From assembly GCA_002917075.1 (NCBI GenBank), contig NTMA01000156.1:1-42651 (forward strand): DNA of 42,651 nt, given 5' to 3'. The notes under the pieces are model-generated. The model had not been told where the DNA came from. It did no database searches and worked only from the letters and a program-made list of their open reading frames with translations. A program made the translations under genes and the position numbers. Position 1 is the first letter of the stretch. Each line of letters begins with the position of its first letter. This DNA comes from Hawksworthiomyces lignivorus (taxonomy: Eukaryota > Ascomycota > Sordariomycetes > Ophiostomatales > Ophiostomataceae). Positions 36,101 to 42,651 of this stretch are shown piece after piece.

Positions 36101-37529
36101 GGGGCTTTAACCGCTTTCGTCTGTATTACAGTCGTCTGTGCCACAAAACGTCATATACTGAGAAATCGCCCAGTGAAGTCCAAATCATTGGAGAACAAGA
36201 AAGGAGAACAAAAGCCATAGCTATGTGTGTAACTTATGTGCGAGACTTTGCGGTCGCCTTGTAAGACTTGTTTTTCAACGTTAGAAAATATCATCTTTTG
36301 AGTTAATTTTCATATTTTTCAGTCTGTCCATTTCCCTAAAAGACATGACCTTTTCAGCAGAACCACCCTGTAATTGTTCGAACGTCTGTAAGAGATAAAC
36401 ACGGACTTTTTGTAAGGTGTGGAATGAACAATGTATCCTGCAACGACTCCGAACAAAGGGATCCCTGGGTGGACTGCTCCAGACCTTTCTATCCAGAAGC
36501 ACCTCTTGGGATACTCACAAAGTACTCCCTGCCAGACTCGTCGACGCAAAGCAGCATTCTGCTCTTTCTGCTCCTTTTTTTTGGCTTCTTTATTATGCGT
36601 CAATCATGATGGGTGGTTGCAGCATTGATTGAAACCTATTCCTCGCGATTTAATATCGCGAACCATACCCTACATTCTTTTATTACTACGTTGCAAATTC
36701 AGCGCACACGTAGACATCACTTTGTTGAAGCAATCACTTCCACTTAAAAGAAGCCTGGAGAATACGACAACATAATTTCCGAAGCAGCTCATTGCTCATA
36801 AACATCCAGGCTGCAGAATGTCCCCGCTCGCAGCCAAAACCAAAAAGACTAAAGTCCTTCTGCGGACCTTGTTCATTATCACACCAAGGCATGAGCAAGA
36901 CATATAGCTAAATGTTTCAATGAAGACAAAGTCCGTTCTCTAATCTTCCGGATTTCAAACCAAGATTTCAACGCAAAAAAAAAAAAAAGTAACCAGTGTT
37001 TCGACAAAAGAAAGCGCCATATCAGCACTTTAACAACGGCCATCTCGCTTACATGCTGGCCAGCAGAACCCGTCCAAAAGAGTCCAATTCCTCCTCTAAA
37101 ATATACCAGTTAAATATATCACGGTGATTGCCTTGAAAAATGAAGGCAGACATAGAAACAATGAAATAAGAAAACAGCAAACCCAAACCGTAGCCAGAAA
37201 AGAAAATGCCAACCAGATGCCAAGTGTGTACTTCATCCTTTGTTACCAGTTTCATCCCAAACCCAAAAAGCAGTGTCTATACCTCTCCAATGGAGTCATA
37301 CTCCGAGCAGTTGCCTAGCCCCGACCATTTAGAATTGCGCCAAAAGATGAGAGAGACGCCCGAAACGACCCGAAATCCAAACGACAAACCATAAAAAAAA
37401 TCAAAGCCTAAATATCCGTGTTCCTCTGATTACACTCTCGCAAAGACGAGAATTGGTTAATTCCCAACATGCTTTGCCCTTGACCATGCCTGCGGCTGCA
37501 AGCACCTTTCTTCAAGATCAAGACATGTT
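33106..37529. other. AT-richer, gene-poor stretch of 4.4 kb
   Basis: Begins with the promoter of the minus-strand gene at 33105. No recognisable gene follows. Weak candidates are a 94-codon minus frame (35847-35563) and a 61-codon plus frame (36424-36609) ending in a hydrophobic segment. Neither has recognisable motifs, and frames on the other strand are also open at the second. An inverted repeat with 7-bp arms is at 36643-36661, and an A run near 36975. I found no transposase, reverse transcriptase or rRNA/tRNA sequence. Confidence 0.5.
36643..36661. repeat. Inverted repeat TCGCGAT / ATCGCGA
   Basis: Perfect 7-bp arms around TTAAT, in gene-free sequence. CG-rich arms stand out in an AT-rich surrounding. 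Confidence 0.85.
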
Positions 37530-38099
37530 TCAATTTGCGTTTTCAAGCTCGGCGAGGACCCGAATGGCGTCCCAGTTCTGGTTGGGATATCGCAACAGAA
37601 GGTCCTTGTAGATGCTTTTCAGATACTCTGCATGCTCCGGCGTGTGTCGACGTGGTCGGCAGGATGCTGTGGTTTTGGGTTTGATTTATTAGAACAGTGA
37701 ACAAAATACACAGCTACACAAGAGTTAAGTAAACGGCATAGGAGGAAAGGCCATGATGTCTAATAGGCAACAGATTTATCTTGGGAAAGGGAAAAAAAGA
37801 CATGAGAGCACGTACCACAACGTTCATCATTTCTATGTAAGAACATTAGCTGGAACACATCCTCTTTGAAGAAGACCGCGGCTACTGCTCACCTATATTC
37901 GTAATGTGCGACATTCACACAGCATCTCCCCTTGTGGAGTCTGTAGGAATTGCACCAGCAGGCAACGATGTAGCTGCTATGGCCACAGCCGAACTCTCTC
38001 TGTAGTCGATGAATTGGATCGTATCAGCTGTGATTGTCCAGTCCGATACGGGCTCGGGTCGTTCGGTCTATCAATGCTCACCTTGGTCCATTCACACAT
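37530..38099 (-). CDS. Small Cys/His-rich protein, 92 aa, four exons including a 17-nt microexon
   Basis: Exons on the minus strand are 38099-38082 (18 nt), 37999-37893 (107 nt), 37832-37816 (17 nt) and 37666-37530 (137 nt). They sum to 279 nt, or 92 residues plus TGA. Donors are GTGAGC, GTGAGC and GTACGT; all acceptors are CAG or TAG; branch-like CTGAT, CTAAT and CTAAT precede them. The protein begins MCEWTKREFGCGH. Potential metal ligands are C11, H13, C20, C22, C32, C33, C47 and C50, the last two in the C-x2-C formed across the microexon junction. The C-terminal 40 residues are a charged helix-rich part (HAEYLKSIYKDLLLRYPNQN, then AELENAN). The start MCE-W/Y-T followed by CGH resembles small, uncharacterised proteins I recall from other ascomycetes, so a conserved family is likely; its function is unknown. 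No single open frame reveals it. The short exons are assigned by reading-frame continuity and splice signals, without transcript data. Confidence 0.78.
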
Positions 38100-40688
38100 T
38101 CTGGTTCGAGTCCGTCTTCGAGTGGTAGTTTATTGCTTTCTCCTATCTTGCAGCCGGCTCTTGGATAGATGATTTCGACTGATTTCGTAAAGCTCCAAGT
38201 TGTGATATTCCTTGTGCAGGTGTCGACGGTGGGAGGAGAGCCGTGTTATATCTTTCAACTAAGAGGTTATAAGTTGTGTTTCTTCCGCCCTTTGGGCTCT
38301 GGTTTCTTTTTGTTTTTCCTTTCCTTTCTTTTCCTTGGCTTGTCTTCCCTCTATTTGCAAGATTCCGCGGAGACTTCAAATACACGTCTCTAGGTAAAAG
38401 CCATTCTTCGGAGGAGCCATCTTACTGGTTCTTTGTTTCTTCTGGCTGGTCAAGAGCAAGATAGCCGAAATACGTCTCTCTCTCAGGAGCCACGGGGGGC
38501 GTGTATTAGACTACGGTCGAAGAGATGGGTGTGGGTGGGGGCCCGGCGATGTGTTTCTTAGGTGCGGCATTGAATTAATAGCAGGCCGTATACGTACACC
38601 GTAGAGGGGTTTTGGGAATCTACACAGTATGGTACCGACTGACAGGTAAGCAGCAGAGCTGTGCAAGCAGGGAGCAGTGGTGGGCTGTCTCCGTCCGAAG
38701 ATAGAAAACGAGCATGTCATGATTTCTCTGGCGCAGGCATCGCTGCCGAGAAGGTGGTGTGGGTAGCAAGGAAATGGTCTACTGCGAGGCCAATAGGGCT
38801 TGTCTGGGGCAAGCAAAGATACACGCTGCGTACAAGGGGGAGGGAGGGGGACGGGTGCCGAGTCACTTTTTCAATAGTCCGTTGCTTCGCGGTCCAGAGG
38901 GGCCAGGTTGTGCGCCAGGGCGTCTTCTTAGTCATTCCTGCGACGGAGCATCTACGACTAGGCAACTCTCCTCGGACAGAAAGCTCCCTGGGCAATTTCG
39001 TACTGTTTCTTCACGTCTTTGTGCTCGATGCAGCAGTATGTACGATTACTTTATCAGCTACTGGAATAAATTGTCGTTCCAAGACTGCGGCGCGTGCGTG
39101 GGGGTCTGTTTGCCCGCCTGCGTTGGTTCCAGATGAACAGCATGCGCGATTGAGCATTTCTGATCTTTGACAAATTACGATATGAACGGGAATATGCCTT
39201 TTTCGAGATCCCCCCCTCCCCCCTTCCTGCAGAGGAAATGGTATCAAAGACGAAGAGATGATGGGACTGCAAGGAGCAATGCAAGATCTCAATATCTTTC
39301 TATACACGTCCCTTTCTACCAGACGGCACAAAGACGATGAGCGATGCGATCAGTGTCCTATCTAGATCTTTCTCGCAGTCTGCGAGCTGGCTGGTTTGCC
39401 ACGAATCTTGGTTGCAGTTCGGGAACATTCTCTTCTCCCAACTTCATTTGTTTTCCTTCTACCAGCTCTTTTCTCCCCTTGTAATTCCTTTAGCCCGGAT
39501 CCTGTTTCTCTTTCTCCTTCCTTTTTCTTCTGGTTCGTGTATCATTTTTCTTTTCTTTTTCCTGTCTCATAAGGTCACACGTTGTGGTCTTTTTCAATTT
39601 GTTCTGAAATTCCCTCCCTCATTTAGCTGGACTTCGGCGCAATTTTTGCCCACGGACTGCTCTTGCAAAACACAGAAATACGATATATCACAAAAGCTAG
39701 AGAGAAGGTGTTTGATTGTGCCTTTATATCTGAATCGTTTCCCCTTTGGGGTGCTTCAGCTGAAGGCTTGACGGTTGCAGGGTGGAGGGCGGCACTGCGC
39801 AATGAGTGGTAGCAGGCCAGGGTGGAGTTGTAACCAGTGCGGGACTAGTAATCTTTCACCAGCCTGGATGCATGTGGTGTTATTGTATTGGAAGGCCAAT
39901 GGCAGGCAGATACTTGTACACTCCTTATGCCAGTTTGACCTTTGCAGAAGCCATTCCCCGAATGCTCCGAGCATCGCTTCTCCACACCCTCCCCATAACC
40001 GGGAACTGCTAATTAAGACGGAATTGTCCGCCGCCCGTGAAGAGACCGTCGAGCCGGTGAAAGAGAACAGACATAGCGGAGAACTATGTTTCAATTCACC
40101 CCTCGCATTCCATTGTACGTACAAAGAAAAAGTGCTCATGAAGCATGAAAAAAAGCATCTACACGTAGAAGAGCACTTTTCTCTACGTCTACTAACCTTC
40201 CTCTCAAATTGGATTATTCACTAGGCTTAACTGTCTGCTCGCTGCCTCTTTCTTTTTCTTTTGCCTTTTAGACGCATGTGTGCAGTATAGTGCATTCTAC
40301 AGCCTACCTTAACCAACAAGACGCATATGACGATGGTAAGGACTGCCTTGTCGTTAGCCCCTGCATACGCCACGTTGCTACAAAAGCATGCGGGAGCCAA
40401 GAAATTTGAGTTAATGGGAAAGATGAGTAAATAGATGCACCCTCTACACCAGTGACCATGTGACGAGAGGTCCAAGCAGGCAGCCTCTTTAAGAAATTCC
40501 TGTAAAGCTCAGAGGAGAGAAATGCGAAGACGGTCACAGGACCTAGAGTATTGCAACTCAAACGTATGTAAAGTATAGTGCTCCAGAAGAACGTCAGAAC
40601 AGCTATTGCGCGACATTCTTTTTACCAGCGAGTGGATATTACGTTCTTGGCTTGTTGAGAAACGTGGGAGAAAAAAGGACATAACCAA

Positions 40689-40740
40689 CATTGAGGTTGC
40701 TGCAGATAGCAACACACTGTTGCTGGCTTAGGCCTCAATG
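40689..40740. repeat. Nested and mutually exclusive inverted repeats
   Basis: Outer arms CATTGAGG (40689-40696) and CCTCAATG (40733-40740). Inside, AGCAAC (from 40708) can pair either with GTTGCT upstream (40696-40701) or, as AGCAACA, with TGTTGCT downstream (40718-40724). Confidence 0.8.
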
Positions 40741-41279
40741 CATATATTTTGTTACGAGATTGCCCAAAATATAAGCTAATGAGCACCAGAAATATTCGAT
40801 TCTGGTCATCAAAGACTAGGAATACAACTCCACAAAGGGGTTCTTTTGTTGCTGTGTATGTGGCACTCTGTAGATGTCCAGAAACAATTTCAAGAAAAAG
40901 GGTAAAATTCTGTTGACGTAGCAAGAGTCAGAAAGTGGCCAAAATAAAGGAATCCCAAGGCACAGCCAAGGAAGCACATTAAGAAAAAAAAAATAAAGAA
41001 AAAGAAAAAAGGGCGCACATTGTGACAAGGGCATTCCCAAGCGTAGTTGAACTAGTTGGATAACTAGCAAAAACCGACGTTTTGCTCAAATGTGCATGTA
41101 CCTTGGGCCATTTTAATTGAGAAGCACAGACCGGAACGGATCGAGCTTAAACTGGGGCCGCTTAAGTTGTACATATTTGGACACCGCAAGTATGGGAAAG
41201 CCTGCGTCGGCAGCAGTAGGGGATATGTGACGAAAGGGGGCTAACTTAGTGCTCCGTATACTTCGATTTCTCGCTAAGA

Positions 41280-41294
41280 TACGGAGGCTCCGTA
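41280..41294. repeat. Perfect palindrome TACGGAG-G-CTCCGTA
   Basis: Two facing copies of the TACGGAG word around one central base, with another copy (GCTCCGTA) 20-30 bases upstream at 41251-41258. Confidence 0.9.
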
Positions 41295-42292
41295 GAATGT
41301 GGATACCGACGGAGGAGGTAGGGCCACCGATGTTGAAGAAAGAGAAAGGGAAAATATGTGTGCTTGCTCGTGTTGATTGCATTTGTTGCCGTTTCATGTC
41401 TTTTATCGCGACTTGACCTGCATTTTCTTCCTTGGAGTCAATACTGGACTACGTATTCATTCATTCTGAATCATCTCTCCCTTGGCCTAGAAGACGAATG
41501 AAACTAGAGGAGGCGAGTGAGTACGTATTTGGAGCACATTGCTGAGGCTGTCGAGGACGGAGTCTAAGCCTCAGAAGGTCAAGAAAGCCTTAACACTAAC
41601 ACGTAAGAGCACAGGAGCAATGGTGGCCCGTCCGCTCTCTCCTTTCCCTTGCCCCGGATTACAATCCACCGCCGTGGGTTACGGAATAATTATGTGACGC
41701 ATTACAAATTATGGTTGGAAGGCACACAGACTGGGTGCTGGGCAGAGGGAGGGTATGGCAAAAAAGAAAGGGGTGAGACGAGAGGGGGAGAGAGAAGAAA
41801 AAGAAAAGAAAAAAGAAATGGGAGGAGGGAGTAATGCGAAGAAAACCTTGCTCTTCACTGACTCTAGCTGCTTATTATATCGTTTTTCGGCAGCAAAACA
41901 AGAATGGAAAGGCACAACGCCTGCCGGTTTAAATTTACCCCAAAAGCTTCAGTCGGCGTTTGTGGAATGGCTCCACTGATCCTTGCGAACGATTGTGGGC
42001 TCCTCTTGAGCTCACCGGTTTGCGTCTATGTAAGTATGTATGCTAAACTTTTTGATTTACATCGCCCGACCCGCTCTACTAATTCGCTTGCTTCGTAGTG
42101 GCGGGGAATATCCCGTTTTTGACAGCGGAATATTTGCCCAAATGGCCTGGGGTGCCGTGCAAAACAGAGAATGTTGTCTTTGCTCTTCCGTCGCGTAATT
42201 CAAAAGGTACTCCTTGTAGTAACGTAATACTCTTGAAGCCATTGTTTACGGCGCTCTCGTGCCTTCAAGTATACACGTACACTGTTCGTTTG

Positions 42293-42313
42293 CCCCCCCC
42301 CCCCCCCCCCCCC
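42293..42313 (+). repeat. Run of 21 C
   Basis: Uninterrupted cytosines; length may be unreliable because of sequencing slippage. Confidence 0.9.
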
Positions 42314-42609
42314 TACCAATATGTTTCTCGACTTGGCTGCCAAAAGAGGTAGATTCCGAGTCTCCACACCCAAGAGAAAGGAGACGATCGACGCGGCATA
42401 ACTAAGCGAGACTTGCGTCTGTGTCACTATTAGTATCCACCTTTCTCCTTGCCCTTATTCTGCACAGCACCTCTTTCGTGCCTAAGCCCTCTGAAACAGG
42501 GGCGTGTGAAAGGTGATAGTTAACAGAGAGGGCCGATTTAAAAGAAAATGCTACCAGCAAATTAAAGAATGGCAAGATACAATCTATTTTTAATCATATA
42601 TCAGATCTG

Positions 42610-42610
<1 letters not shown>

Positions 42611-42650
<40 letters not shown>
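42611..42650 (+). repeat. Run of 40 T at the window end
   Basis: Uninterrupted thymines up to the last-but-one base. The assembly may have stopped here because of the homopolymer. Confidence 0.95.
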
Positions 42651-42651
42651 C

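Larger units (their letters stand above)
38100..42651. other. Gene-free 4.5 kb to the end of the window
   Basis: Contains the promoter of the small Cys/His gene, then mixed sequence without supported genes. Open frames of 100-170 codons (for example 38661-39170 and 39775-40224) lack recognisable domains. The one exception is a short W-x-C-x2-C-G start at 39802 that breaks down quickly. Structured elements include nested inverted repeats at 40689-40740, a palindrome at 41280-41294, a 21-nt C run at 42293-42313 and the terminal T run. Confidence 0.5.

Noticed and set aside
38041..38120. tRNA-like sequence (CTGGTTCGAGTCC near 38101 with a TCCGATACGG-like start)
   Set aside because: The T-arm does not form five pairs, the acceptor ends do not match, and the segment overlaps exon 1 and intron 1 of the small Cys/His gene.
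38661..39170. 169-codon plus-strand frame
   Set aside because: Antisense frames are open as well and none shows a family signature.
33106..42651. RIP-degraded transposon
   Set aside because: No open or broken transposase or polymerase reading, no long terminal or inverted repeats, and only moderate AT enrichment.

Overview
The window is nuclear DNA of a filamentous ascomycete, most likely a Sordariomycete. Every recognisable gene is of fungal type. Introns are short (about 60-150 nt) with GTRNGT-like donors and CTAAC/CTGAC/CTAAT branch sites. Coding regions are GC-rich with C/G-rich third positions, and gene-free DNA is full of pyrimidine tracts and homopolymers. I lean towards an Ophiostomatales/Sporothrix-like genome, but this is an inference from general style only. 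The window starts in an A-rich run and ends in a 40-nt T run, as contig ends often do.

Left to right there are ten supported protein genes: (1) 178-772, minus, a four-exon Asterix/WDR83OS-family ER membrane protein; (2) 2261-8713, plus, the Mediator kinase-module subunit MED12/Srb8; (3) 10585-12586, plus, ATP sulfurylase (573 aa, four exons); (4) 15920-18996, plus, a 980-aa protein with a predicted N-terminal transmembrane glycine zipper and three C-terminal C2H2 zinc fingers; (5) 19827-20672, minus, the exosome cap subunit Rrp40; (6) 21824-25051, plus, a 1075-aa mostly disordered protein with a conserved central block; (7) 27314-28932, plus, a GPI-anchored pepsin-family aspartic protease; (8) 29364-30495, plus, an SH3 protein of the Lsb1/Pin3 type with a prion-like Q/Y/G/P tail; (9) 31225-33105, minus, an unrecognised protein with a Ser/Asp/Lys-rich Cys-containing tail; (10) 37530-38099, minus, a 92-aa Cys/His protein in four exons, one of them only 17 nt.

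The genes do not form a pathway or a metabolite cluster. This looks like ordinary core-genome order: transcription (MED12, the zinc-finger protein), RNA decay (Rrp40), sulfate assimilation (ATP sulfurylase), ER membrane biogenesis (Asterix), cell surface (protease) and actin patch or prion biology (SH3 protein). The last 9.5 kb (33.1-42.65 kb) is nearly gene-free and AT-richer, and holds only the small Cys/His gene that I can support.

The two most interesting items are the possible membrane-tethered zinc-finger regulator (15920-18996) and the small microexon gene (37530-38099). The small gene cannot be seen as one open frame, but its four exons join in frame into a coherent protein.
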